A DNA stretch of 64,000 nt from assembly GCA_017407125.1 (NCBI GenBank), contig JAFQXE010000044.1, positions 1 through 64,000 on the forward strand, read 5' to 3'. A program made the position numbers and the translations under genes. Shown here piece by piece: positions 27,391-35,094 of this stretch (position 1 is its first letter; every line of letters starts with the position of its first letter). This DNA comes from Thermoguttaceae bacterium (lineage in GTDB: Bacteria > Planctomycetota > Planctomycetia > Pirellulales > Thermoguttaceae). Under the pieces are notes generated by a model, which was given only the letters and a program-made list of their open reading frames with translations, had not been told where the DNA came from and searched no databases.

Positions 27391-27491
27391 GAGCCCGGTT
27401 CGCGGCGGTGTCCGCCGCCAACGTCTCTCTTTGCGTCCGAGATTTCCAACGCTCCCGATTTCCTGAAGCGGGCGACACGCCCGCGAACCGG
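27391..27491. repeat. REP-like hairpins b and c in inverted orientation
   Basis: b: GGTTC plus stem GCGGCGG/CCGCCGC (27402-27408 with 27412-27418). c: stem GCGGGCG/CGCCCGC (27468-27474 with 27478-27484) followed by GAACC, i.e. the reverse orientation. Both are followed by similar CTCTC(T/C)TTGCGTC(C/T)GAGATTT stretches. The pair resembles a BIME-type arrangement upstream of the RAYT gene. Confidence 0.75.
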
Positions 27492-27542
27492 ACGTTCCAG
27501 CTGGCTCTCCTTGCGTCTGAGATTTTCGGCGGGTCGAAGCTG

Positions 27543-28532
27543 CTACTCCTCTGGTCTATAGACCTTATACCCCATCGTGTTTTTGGACGGCGAGAATTTT
27601 CCCGGGGCGATCTCTTTTTCCAGATTGTACATGATGGCGAATTTGGCGTCGACGTCGTCGGCGTAGTGGACGAGCAGGGCTTCTGGAATCATGGGCGGTT
27701 TGGGCGCGCCCCATTCCGGCAGCCTCTGATGAGCGATAATAACGTGTTCCAGCAGCGTATATCGCTGTCCGGTATAACCGAGTTTTTTACAGGCGTCGCG
27801 GACGATGTCGCGCCCCTGGAGCATGTGTCCAATAAGGTTTCCTTCGACGGTGTACTCAAACCCGACGCCGGCAAAGGCGATTTCTTCCAGCTTGCCGATG
27901 TCGTGCAGAGCGGCGCCGGCGGCGACGAGTCCAACGTCCAGCGACGGCGAAAGTTCAGGATAAATCTCCATGTAACGTTTCGCCATCATGACGGCGTTGT
28001 ACAGGACGTTTCTGGTGTGTTCCAGCCAGCCGCCGACAAAAGCGTGATGGTTATGCGACGCCGCCGACAGGGACAGCAGCTTTTCTTTGTTTTCGGTGAA
28101 TATCGTTTCGCACAGCGTGTATAGCGGGTCGCCATCGCCAATAGTCTGTTTAAGAATGGCGAGAATGTCCGCGTACGTCTCTTCCGGGTCAAACTGGCTT
28201 TGAGCGACGAACATTTTTTCGTCAAACCCGCTTTGACGGTCGCCGTCCTGAACAGGACGCATTTTTATCAGTTCGACTTGAGCTCCGTATTTGGCGTTGA
28301 CTTGATAGACGCCGCGAACTTTAATAAACGAGTTGTCCTCAAGCTTTTCAATCAGCGGAGTAAAGGGGGAGTCGTTCCATACGGGAAAGGTAACCGTCCG
28401 ATTGGCGTCTCGAATCGTAATGGAATAATACGGCTTCCCCTGACTCGTGGTTTTAGCTTCTTTCTTAACGAAGACAGCGAAAAAGTCGGCTTCCTGTCCT
28501 TCCGTTAGCTCGCAAAAGGGAACGATAGTCAT
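27543..28532 (-). CDS. yhaM: 3'-5' exoribonuclease, YhaM family (OB-fold + HD domain)
   Basis: 329 residues. The N-terminal OB-fold (about 10-95, 'YYSITIRDANRTVTFPVWND') precedes an HD phosphohydrolase domain with H162/H163, 'WLEHT' and the ALHDIGK motif (H210, D211). This OB-HD order is that of YhaM/CMP-binding factor, which trims RNA and DNA from the 3' end. SD AGGAGA sits 7 nt before the ATG. The gene is upstream of the RAYT gene on the same strand but separated by about 190 bp of REP hairpins, so co-transcription is doubtful. Cytoplasmic. Confidence 0.88.
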   Translation of the reverse strand: MTIVPFCELTEGQEADFFAVFVKKEAKTTSQGKPYYSITIRDANRTVTFPVWNDSPFTPLIEKLEDNSFIKVRGVYQVNAKYGAQVELIKMRPVQDGDRQSGFDEKMFVAQSQFDPEETYADILAILKQTIGDGDPLYTLCETIFTENKEKLLSLSAASHNHHAFVGGWLEHTRNVLYNAVMMAKRYMEIYPELSPSLDVGLVAAGAALHDIGKLEEIAFAGVGFEYTVEGNLIGHMLQGRDIVRDACKKLGYTGQRYTLLEHVIIAHQRLPEWGAPKPPMIPEALLVHYADDVDAKFAIMYNLEKEIAPGKFSPSKNTMGYKVYRPEE

Positions 28533-28646
28533 GTAGTGTCTCCTGTTTGATTGGTTTGAGTATGTCGATAATTATAATCATTCTTGCTCCAATGTCAAGA
28601 ATACGGGGTCAGGCAAAAAATATTTGCCCGGCGTTGTTGACAACGA

Positions 28647-28675
28647 TCGATAATTCTGATAAATTAGGGTATAAT
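28647..28675 (+). promoter_or_regulatory. Possible sigma-70 promoter of the gluzincin gene
   Basis: A perfect TATAAT at 28670-28675 with a weak -35 (TCGATA, 28647-28652) 17 bp upstream. The start codon is at 28725. Confidence 0.35.
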
Positions 28676-28724
28676 AAAAGTGAATTACCAACACGCCAAA
28701 TCGCCTGTTTTCCCATAGAACGTT

Positions 28725-30299
28725 ATGAGACGGATTACAATATTATTGTCGACGCTGTTTTTGATTGCCGGTCAGACGCTTTGTTTTGCTCAGCAGGAAC
28801 CATCGTTTAAGTTCCCGCAGCAGAAGGCGGCTTATTATTGTCAGCAGTTCAAGGCGAAGCTGGACGCGCTGGCGGACTGGTGCTCTGAAAACGGTTTGCC
28901 GGAGCAGGAAAAGATAACCCGGGAATGGAGTACGGATTTTCCGGAAGACAGAATCTGCTTGTACGAGATTACGACTGCGTACGGCTGGGACGCTCTTCTG
29001 CCGATTAAAATCGAGCCGGGCAAGGAAGATTCGCTGAAAAGTAAAAACGTCCAGAAATGGCGATCGCAGTTTATCAAACTGAGAACGGAGTACTCTGACC
29101 AGCTGTGCTCTCTGGCGAAGAAATGCGCGGCGTCTAAATACGCGACGTACGCTTTTGAACTCTATATGCTGGCTCTGCGGGAGAATCCGCAAAACGAGTT
29201 TATTCGCAAGCTCATTGGAAACGTTCCGTATGAGAACCGGTGGGCGACCCAGTACGAAATGAGAATGAGCAAGGCGGGGAAGGTTGACCATCCCGTCTTC
29301 GGCTGGATTCTTCAGACGCAGGTGGAGCGTTACGAAAACGGGGAGCGATACTATCAGGGCAGATGGATGTCGGCGGCGGACGAAGCCCGGCTGCGCCGCG
29401 ACAGAAACGACCCGTGGATTATAGTAACGCCGCATTACAAAATCTATTCGTACCCGTCGTTAGAGCAGGGCGTCGAGCTGAGCCGGAAGCTGGAAAATCT
29501 GGCGGTGATCTGGAATCAGCTTTTCCTCCGCTTTTTCGCAACGGACGCGCAGCTAAAGCGCTTCTACGCCGGGCAGAACCCGGAGTTTATGAACGTTCAG
29601 CATCAGGTCTTTTTCTATCGGGACAAGGCTCAGTACGTCGAGAAGGTTTCTCGAATCATGAGGTCGTCGCTGGTTGCCGACACGCTGGGCGTTTATTATT
29701 CCGACGCTCGCATGGCGCCGGGAACGCTGGGCGCGTCGTTCTTTTTCGCCGGTCAGGATTACGACGAACGCACCGTTTTGCATGAGACGACCCATCAGCT
29801 GTTCGCGGAGTCCCGTCCGAGGCAGAAAAGTCCCGCTGCGTATAAAAACGTGCTGTCGCCGGGGAAGAACTGCAACTTCTGGGCGATCGAGGGCATCGCG
29901 ACGTTTATGGAATCGCTGACCGACAAGCCGGGACGTCACGAATTGGGCGACCTGAACGACGAACGCATCTTTGCCGCCCGATTCCGGGTGCTCAAAAGCC
30001 GTTTCTACATTCCCTTTGATCAATTTACCGCGATGAGCATGAAGGAATTCCAATCGGACGCCCGCGTTGCGACGTTTTATTCACAGTCAGCGGGGCTGAC
30101 GTGGTTTTTGCTCTTTTACGACCACGGGAAATATCGCGAATGTTTCGTTGACTACCTGTCAGCCATCTATTCCGGTCTGGATACGCCGACGACGCTGGAG
30201 AAAATAACCGGGACGCCGTACAATCAGCTGGATAAAGAATACGTCGAGTACATCCGCTCGATCGTTCAGCCGGAAGACGCCGAAGCCGGGGTGGAATAA
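28725..30299 (+). CDS. Secreted DUF1570-like metallopeptidase (gluzincin)
   Basis: 524 residues with a signal peptide (cleavage after about residue 23). Residues about 30-200 are helical. The second half carries HETTH (H353-H357) and, 32 residues on from that motif, 'WAIEGIATFME' with E389 as probable third zinc ligand. This gluzincin arrangement matches the peptidase MA / DUF1570 group, largely restricted to Planctomycetes. It probably hydrolyses peptides in the periplasm or outside the cell; the substrate is unknown. It stands alone between repeats. No SD is evident before the ATG. Confidence 0.83.
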   Translation: MRRITILLSTLFLIAGQTLCFAQQEPSFKFPQQKAAYYCQQFKAKLDALADWCSENGLPEQEKITREWSTDFPEDRICLYEITTAYGWDALLPIKIEPGKEDSLKSKNVQKWRSQFIKLRTEYSDQLCSLAKKCAASKYATYAFELYMLALRENPQNEFIRKLIGNVPYENRWATQYEMRMSKAGKVDHPVFGWILQTQVERYENGERYYQGRWMSAADEARLRRDRNDPWIIVTPHYKIYSYPSLEQGVELSRKLENLAVIWNQLFLRFFATDAQLKRFYAGQNPEFMNVQHQVFFYRDKAQYVEKVSRIMRSSLVADTLGVYYSDARMAPGTLGASFFFAGQDYDERTVLHETTHQLFAESRPRQKSPAAYKNVLSPGKNCNFWAIEGIATFMESLTDKPGRHELGDLNDERIFAARFRVLKSRFYIPFDQFTAMSMKEFQSDARVATFYSQSAGLTWFLLFYDHGKYRECFVDYLSAIYSGLDTPTTLEKITGTPYNQLDKEYVEYIRSIVQPEDAEAGVE

Positions 30300-30329
30300 G
30301 GCGATTCCCGAGGGAATTTGCAGGTCAGT

Positions 30330-30474
30330 CCGTTCACGGATTTGACGGATTTAACGGATTTTCACCGATTGGTTAAGTTATATTCCTTACATTTAAATAA
30401 CCATTGCTTTAGTTAATAACTTCAGAAGTAAGAAAAAACAATCGGCGCTAATCCGTCTGATCCGTGGCTTCCGT
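30330..30474. repeat. Inverted pair of nonanucleotide arrays (ACGGATTTN type)
   Basis: The left arm 30337-30372 holds four 9-bp units (CACGGATTT, GACGGATTT, AACGGATTT, TCACCGATT). The right arm 30440-30474 holds the complementary series in phase. The two arms are separated by about 70 bp of AT-rich DNA. The rest of the 30300-30522 gap shows no gene. Confidence 0.8.
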
Positions 30475-30522
30475 GTGGGACTAATAGACCCTGAATAAAC
30501 CTTGTTTAGCTTGTTGGCGCGT

Positions 30523-31287
30523 TTAGCAAATCGCAGTCGGCGTCAGCGTTCTCTCGTCTTTCAAATCGTACAGCTGAGAAACGAATTCGTCTGTAAGCAG
30601 CTTTGCAGGGAAGTCGTCTGCGACAACAACCCCGTCTTTGATAGCGACGGCGCGAGTGCAGAATTTCTTAACGGCTTCGAGGTCGTGGAACACGCCGACG
30701 ACCGTTTTCGGTTCCGCGTTACACGCCATCTGTTCCTGACAGATAAGCTGCAACATTCGCCAGGTTTGCCCTAAGTCCAAAGACGACGTCGGTTCGTCCA
30801 ACAGCAGAATCGGAGCGGACTGCGCCAAACAGCTTGCCAGCCAAACCCGCTGACGCTGTCCGACGGAAAGAGCGTCCAGCGACCGTTCAGACAGCTCAAG
30901 CAAATCGGCGCGTTCCAAAACGGAATCGACAACGTCGCAGTCTTCGCGAGACTCTCTGCCGAACAGACCGTGATGCGGAAACCGCCCCATCAGAACCGCC
31001 TGACGAACCGTCAGATTGAACTCGACGTGAATTTCCTGCGGCAGATACGCGATCTTTTGAGCGCGCTGTAACAGAGTGTATTTGTCTATCGGGCGGCCGT
31101 CCAGCAGCGCCTGTCCGGAAGTGGGGCGCAGCAGCCCGCTGACGACTTTAAGAAACGTCGATTTCCCGCCCCCGTTCGGTCCGATTAACGCGACGAATTC
31201 TCCCGGTTCCACCGTCAGCGATATGTTGTGTAACACATCCTGGGAACCGTATCCGGCAGAAACGTCGATAGTTTGAAGGGGGGGCAT
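30523..31287 (-). CDS. ABC transporter ATP-binding protein (FecE/ZnuC-like)
   Basis: 254 residues. Walker A is GPNGGGKST (36-44), the Q-loop is in YLPQEIH, the signature is LSVGQ (140-144, instead of LSGGQ), Walker B is ILLLDEP (160-166) and the H-loop is in VFHDLE. Sequence pattern and size fit the ATPase of iron-siderophore, cobalamin or Zn/Mn importers. No permease or binding-protein gene is adjacent on either side, so its partners must be elsewhere. There is no SD; a CTCCCTA-type heptad array directly precedes the ATG. Peripheral inner-membrane protein. Substrate unassigned. Confidence 0.9.
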   Translation of the reverse strand: MPPLQTIDVSAGYGSQDVLHNISLTVEPGEFVALIGPNGGGKSTFLKVVSGLLRPTSGQALLDGRPIDKYTLLQRAQKIAYLPQEIHVEFNLTVRQAVLMGRFPHHGLFGRESREDCDVVDSVLERADLLELSERSLDALSVGQRQRVWLASCLAQSAPILLLDEPTSSLDLGQTWRMLQLICQEQMACNAEPKTVVGVFHDLEAVKKFCTRAVAIKDGVVVADDFPAKLLTDEFVSQLYDLKDERTLTPTAIC

Positions 31288-31288
31288 G

Positions 31289-31431
31289 GGAGAGGGAGTA
31301 GGGAGTGGGAGTAAGCTACTAGCTATTAGCTACTAGCCATTAGCTTGTGCATTTGTAGTTCTCAGCGTTAATATTTAAAGCCTGAAACTAAAATAACCAA
31401 GCTAGAAGCTAGGAGCTAGAAGCTAAAAGCT
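31289..31431. repeat. Heptad arrays GGGAGTA and AGCTACT/AGCTAGA inverted pair
   Basis: 31289-31312 is a GGGAGTA-type array abutting the ABC gene start. 31313-31346 is an AGCTACT-type array and 31399-31431 its inverted AGCTAGA-type partner. Confidence 0.82.
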
Positions 31432-31445
31432 TAATTTCCCCAAAA

Positions 31446-32471
31446 CTACAGTTCAACTTTTCTGCGATTCACGATGGCATCAATTTCGGCGTAGCAGAGT
31501 TTAACGGCGTCGGACGCCAGCGAGCCGTCGAGCAGGTCGGACTTGCGGCTCTCCATAACGGCGCTGGTCGCTTCGGTCAGCTCGGCAATGAACGGACCGA
31601 CGTCGCCGCGGTCTTCCAGTTCCGGCTTTTCTGTCGAGCCGTCTTCGTGAAGAACGGTCAGCGGCAAACCAGCGTAGGAATCGAACAGAACCGTCGCCTT
31701 TTCGAAATGGGCTTCAAAAGCGCACATGAACGGACGCCCCTGCTGTTTGATAATGCCGCTTGTGGCGGTAACGCACAGATCGGGGTCGTCGTAAATGAAC
31801 TGGCTTTGGAAGTATTCGGGAATGTCGCCGCGGCAGCGTCCGGTTCCCTGAACGGCTTGCGGCTGCCCAAACAGAGCGCGAATGAAATGAGCGTCGTGAA
31901 CGTGCAAGTCCAGCAGCGGTCCGCCGACGATGCCCATGTCCCAGTAATTCTTCAGCCAGGTCGGGTCGGAAATGACGCGTTCAAAGTTCCCGCCCAGCAG
32001 TTTGCCCCAGCGACCGTCCAGCTTGGCGTTGTAAATGTATCCGTAAGCCGGGAAGAAGGGGAGAACGTGCCCGATGTTGAGCTGTTTTCCCGCAGCCGCG
32101 GCGGCGTCGACCATGGCTTTTCCGTCTTCGGGGGTCAGAGCGATGGGCTTTTCGCAAAAGACGTCTTTCCCGCCCTGAAGGCATTTGATTGTCGCCTGAG
32201 CGTGCTGATTGGGCGGCAGGCAGATGTCGACCATGTCAACGTTCGGGTCGGCGATCATGTCGTCCAGTTCCGTATACGTCGCGTACGGAGACATGTCAAT
32301 CATTTCGCCCTGCGGGCCGAAGTTGCCTTTGATTTTAGTCCAGTCGCCAGCCAGACGATCCTGACAGTACTTTTCGCAAAACGCCACAATCTGAACGTTT
32401 GGGATCTGCTGATAAGCCAGGTAATGAATCCAGCCCATAAATCCAATGCCGGTAATGCCAACTCGTAACAT
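31446..32471 (-). CDS. Gfo/Idh/MocA family oxidoreductase
   Basis: 341 residues. The N-terminal Rossmann fold has GITGIGFMG (residues 5-13). The EKP motif (107-109, FCEKPIAL) carries the conserved Lys. The C-terminal alpha/beta domain contains 'GGPLLDLHVHD', the usual substrate-site His block. These NAD(P)-dependent dehydrogenases oxidise sugars, inositols or their derivatives, and the family is greatly expanded in Planctomycetes. SD AAGGAGA precedes the ATG, and a good promoter lies at 32554-32581 on this strand. Cytoplasmic (no signal peptide). Substrate unknown. Confidence 0.92.
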   Translation of the reverse strand: MLRVGITGIGFMGWIHYLAYQQIPNVQIVAFCEKYCQDRLAGDWTKIKGNFGPQGEMIDMSPYATYTELDDMIADPNVDMVDICLPPNQHAQATIKCLQGGKDVFCEKPIALTPEDGKAMVDAAAAAGKQLNIGHVLPFFPAYGYIYNAKLDGRWGKLLGGNFERVISDPTWLKNYWDMGIVGGPLLDLHVHDAHFIRALFGQPQAVQGTGRCRGDIPEYFQSQFIYDDPDLCVTATSGIIKQQGRPFMCAFEAHFEKATVLFDSYAGLPLTVLHEDGSTEKPELEDRGDVGPFIAELTEATSAVMESRKSDLLDGSLASDAVKLCYAEIDAIVNRRKVEL

Positions 32472-32553
32472 GACGGTTTGTCTCCTTGAAAAAAGTTTTG
32501 GGTTGATAAATGCATCCGTAAATTTGCTCGCGGCAAACTATTGACTTAGGTTT

Positions 32554-32581
32554 ATTATACCGCTTAATTTGTTTTCTACAA
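32554..32581 (-). promoter_or_regulatory. Sigma-70-like promoter of the oxidoreductase gene
   Basis: On the minus strand TTGTAG (32581-32576), a 16-bp spacer and a perfect TATAAT (32559-32554), about 80 bp upstream of the start codon at 32471. Confidence 0.55.
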
Positions 32582-32656
32582 GAGCGAGGGGAAATATTTT
32601 TCAAAAAATGGGTGCGTTCAAATTTTGGGGGCATGAAATCATATAGTAAGGAAAGA

Positions 32657-32875
32657 GAACGCAGAGACCGCAGACTACTCGCAGAATACGCAGACGGACT
32701 GGGAATGTGGCGACGACGCTAACTACGTTAGCTACGCCACGATTCCCGTCCGATTTATTTAATCATTTTTTAAAATCGCAAGCGGACATCGTGTCATAGC
32801 CTGAGAATCAGGCGTAGATGACACATGGACGCTTGCTTCTGCGCTATCTGCGAGGAGTCTGCGTACTCTGCGTTC
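32657..32875. repeat. Large nested inverted-repeat element (structured repeat, copy B)
   Basis: The outer arms are period-9 arrays, GAACGCAGA-type at 32657-32694 and its complement at 32837-32875, about 38 bp long. They enclose two hairpins. Hairpin 1, 32694-32752, has stems CGGAC/GTCCG, GGGAAT/ATTCCC, TGGCG/CGCCA and GCTAAC/GTTAGC. Hairpin 2, 32780-32835, is homologous to the hairpin at 23491-23545. The rest of 32472-33096 has no gene. Confidence 0.85.
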
Positions 32876-33096
32876 AAAATAAAAACTACCTATTTTCGCA
32901 ACCCAAGATTGTGCGCCTCAGAAAAATATATTGACTATATATTTTTTGTTTGGGATATTGACTTTCTTTTTACTGCTTTTTATAATATATATTAAGTGAT
33001 TGGAGTTTGACGTCATCCAACGGCGCGTCGAACAGCAGGTTGGGTTTCCATACCCGCAGCTGACAACTTTTCGTTTTTTTGAGAGTCAAAGCTATT

Positions 33097-34683
33097 ATGA
33101 AACATGTTTTAACCATCAGCGTCATTCTTGTATTAACAACAAATATGCTATCTCATTATTTTGGGGATGAGTTACAAGTTTCGTTATTTGCCGATAGTTT
33201 TCCGTTAGACGACGATGATGAGTTGGATAGCCATGAAAAGATATCCCCTTGTCCTTGCTGTAAAGACAAGGAAAATCTTTTTTTGTCCGATACTGTGAAA
33301 TTTGACTATTTGGATTTACAGCGGTATACGGAACCGGACGCGGCAAAATTGGATTTTTCCAATTTGCAGCGTTATTCCTGTCATGATTTATATCAGGTTA
33401 TGTTTCCCGATCGGGGTGAAATGACGGCGTCCGAGAAGCAGGTAGTATTAATATATAAGGAATTTAACAGACGAGCTAAAGCTCAACCTATGCCGACATA
33501 CGTTAATGAAAGCAAGTCTGAGTGTGATGCGTATTCATACTTAGGTTTTAACTTTTATCGTAATATCGATATGATGGACTGTGCAATTGTTTCGGAAGAT
33601 ATTTCTCGAATTAAAGAATTGATTAAACATGGATATGTGCAAAGACGTTCTGATATGATATCCGATTTAAGCGATTTATTAGCGCTGTCTTTGTATGTCA
33701 GTAATGAGGAAATTCTTGACTTTTTTTTAAGTCTGAAACAAACTTTTGAATTGGATTTTTTTTGCTATAATCAACCTTACTATGCACCGTTTTCAGACTT
33801 TCATAGAAGAATGCGTTTTCCTCCTCTCAGTCTACCTTCTTCGCATTGTCATGTAATTAATGTTGCAGCGCAATACAGCAGCCTGAATTGCTTTAAGAAA
33901 ATTCTGAAGTTCATTCTTTCTTCCCATCAAAAATACAGAATTGAACTTTTACATGATATATGGCAAGATTCACTTGATCTATCGTGGATAGACAATAATG
34001 AAAAGTGTAATAAACAAGATATTCATTTATGCGTGTTCCTCGAAGACTCTGAACCGTTGACGTTTGCTATTTACGGCAAAAATACAGACGTTATAGATTT
34101 TATTGTTAAGACTGAACTTCAGGATCCCGGATCCGGAATTCCCAATGCGATTGAAATGAAAGACATGGATATTTTGAAATATCTTGTCAAATACGCTAAG
34201 AACCTCAATTTAAGAGCTTCTATACCGCATACCGAAAAGTATAGATCAGAAGAGTTCGGATTTCCTAAATTTAAGATGGAAAATGGTCTTCATCAATTTA
34301 TTCGTCAGGATAACTTTAATGGCGTGAAATGGCTTGTGAAAAATGGCTTTGTTATTTACGATTATGATTTGAGAATATGGATTCAAAGGGAAAAATCGCT
34401 TGATTTAACGGCAACACAAAATAAAGATAGCTATGTCTGGTATACAATAGAATATACCGATAATGTAGAAATGCTTGCGTATTTTTTGGATTGTCCAGAC
34501 GTTGTTCAGTCGCGTACTTCAAGTATTTTACTGCCTGAATTAGATGATTACCCGGAGTTGATTTCTATGGCGGCAAATTATCATCGCGTCAATATTCTTA
34601 AGTATTTATGTAATCGCTACAAAGATAAAATGTCTATGCAACAATACGAATATTTTATGCGTAAAGCAACAGAAGAACAATAA
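33097..34683 (+). CDS. AT-rich protein with weak ankyrin-like repeats
   Basis: 528 residues from ATG 33097; the frame is open to a TTG at 33079, but the ATG starts the hydrophobic leader MKHVLTISVILVLTTNML. A Cys-rich CPCCKDKENL segment follows. From about residue 150 there are helix-pair units such as 'DISRIKELIKHGYV', 'NFNGVKWLVKNGFVIY' and 'DMDILKYLVKYAK', which look like degenerate ankyrin repeats. It is probably exported or anchored and binds protein partners. Base composition is clearly AT-richer than the flanking genes, and it stands between dispersed repeats, which suggests recent acquisition. No enzyme motif seen; confidence in the gene is high, in the function low. Confidence 0.7.
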   Translation: MKHVLTISVILVLTTNMLSHYFGDELQVSLFADSFPLDDDDELDSHEKISPCPCCKDKENLFLSDTVKFDYLDLQRYTEPDAAKLDFSNLQRYSCHDLYQVMFPDRGEMTASEKQVVLIYKEFNRRAKAQPMPTYVNESKSECDAYSYLGFNFYRNIDMMDCAIVSEDISRIKELIKHGYVQRRSDMISDLSDLLALSLYVSNEEILDFFLSLKQTFELDFFCYNQPYYAPFSDFHRRMRFPPLSLPSSHCHVINVAAQYSSLNCFKKILKFILSSHQKYRIELLHDIWQDSLDLSWIDNNEKCNKQDIHLCVFLEDSEPLTFAIYGKNTDVIDFIVKTELQDPGSGIPNAIEMKDMDILKYLVKYAKNLNLRASIPHTEKYRSEEFGFPKFKMENGLHQFIRQDNFNGVKWLVKNGFVIYDYDLRIWIQREKSLDLTATQNKDSYVWYTIEYTDNVEMLAYFLDCPDVVQSRTSSILLPELDDYPELISMAANYHRVNILKYLCNRYKDKMSMQQYEYFMRKATEEQ

Positions 34684-34735
34684 ATTCAAGGGGCGCCGCA
34701 AAATTTTCTTGCGATGATAGATAAGATGAAATGAA

Positions 34736-35045
34736 TGCGGCTGATACAGCCGCGATCCTGTGGGGCGGAGGGGGGCTTTTGCGAAAGAGTTTTTTCTTGT
34801 ATAGACAATGCGGCAGGGGACTGCCGCGAGCCGGTTGTTCGGGCTGGCAATTCTACGTAATAGATTATTCTTGTACCAGCAAAGTAGCCCGAAGCCGGGC
34901 TACATCCAGAGGAGGTTTTCCGCTTCGTCGGTTTGGTTTGCGAACTTCGAACGTTTTGTTCGCTTTGCTCACGCCCACGGGTTTACACCAATGGCTCGCC
35001 AAAGCGTAACTACGCTCGTTTCACTCGCTCCGTTACCGCCTTTCA
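34736..35045. repeat. Modular hairpin element, copy 1
   Basis: A series of hairpins (GCGGCT/AGCCGC at 34738-34754, GCGGCA/TGCCGC near 34810, GTAGCCC/GGGCTAC near 34885) is followed by conserved TTCTTGTA, TTTTCCGCTTCGTCG and CGTTTTGTTCGC blocks. A CCCACGGGTTTACACC segment and a CGTAACTACG...TTACCGCC tail end it. Related to 60223-60505. It fills the gap between the ankyrin-like gene and metXW. Confidence 0.8.
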
Positions 35046-35063
35046 TTGTAACGAAAACGGATT

Positions 35064-35089
35064 AAAAAACGGGGGCGAACGCCCCCGTA
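35064..35089 (-). terminator. Rho-independent terminator of metXW
   Basis: Read on the minus strand: stem ACGGGGGCG/CGCCCCCGT with a tight loop, followed by TTTTTT, a few bases after the metXW stop codon. Confidence 0.9.
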
Positions 35090-35094
35090 TGATC

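Noticed and set aside
28637..28675. TTGACA (28637) paired with TATAAT (28670) as a promoter
   Set aside because: The spacer would be 27 bp; only the TATAAT with a weaker -35 was kept at low confidence.
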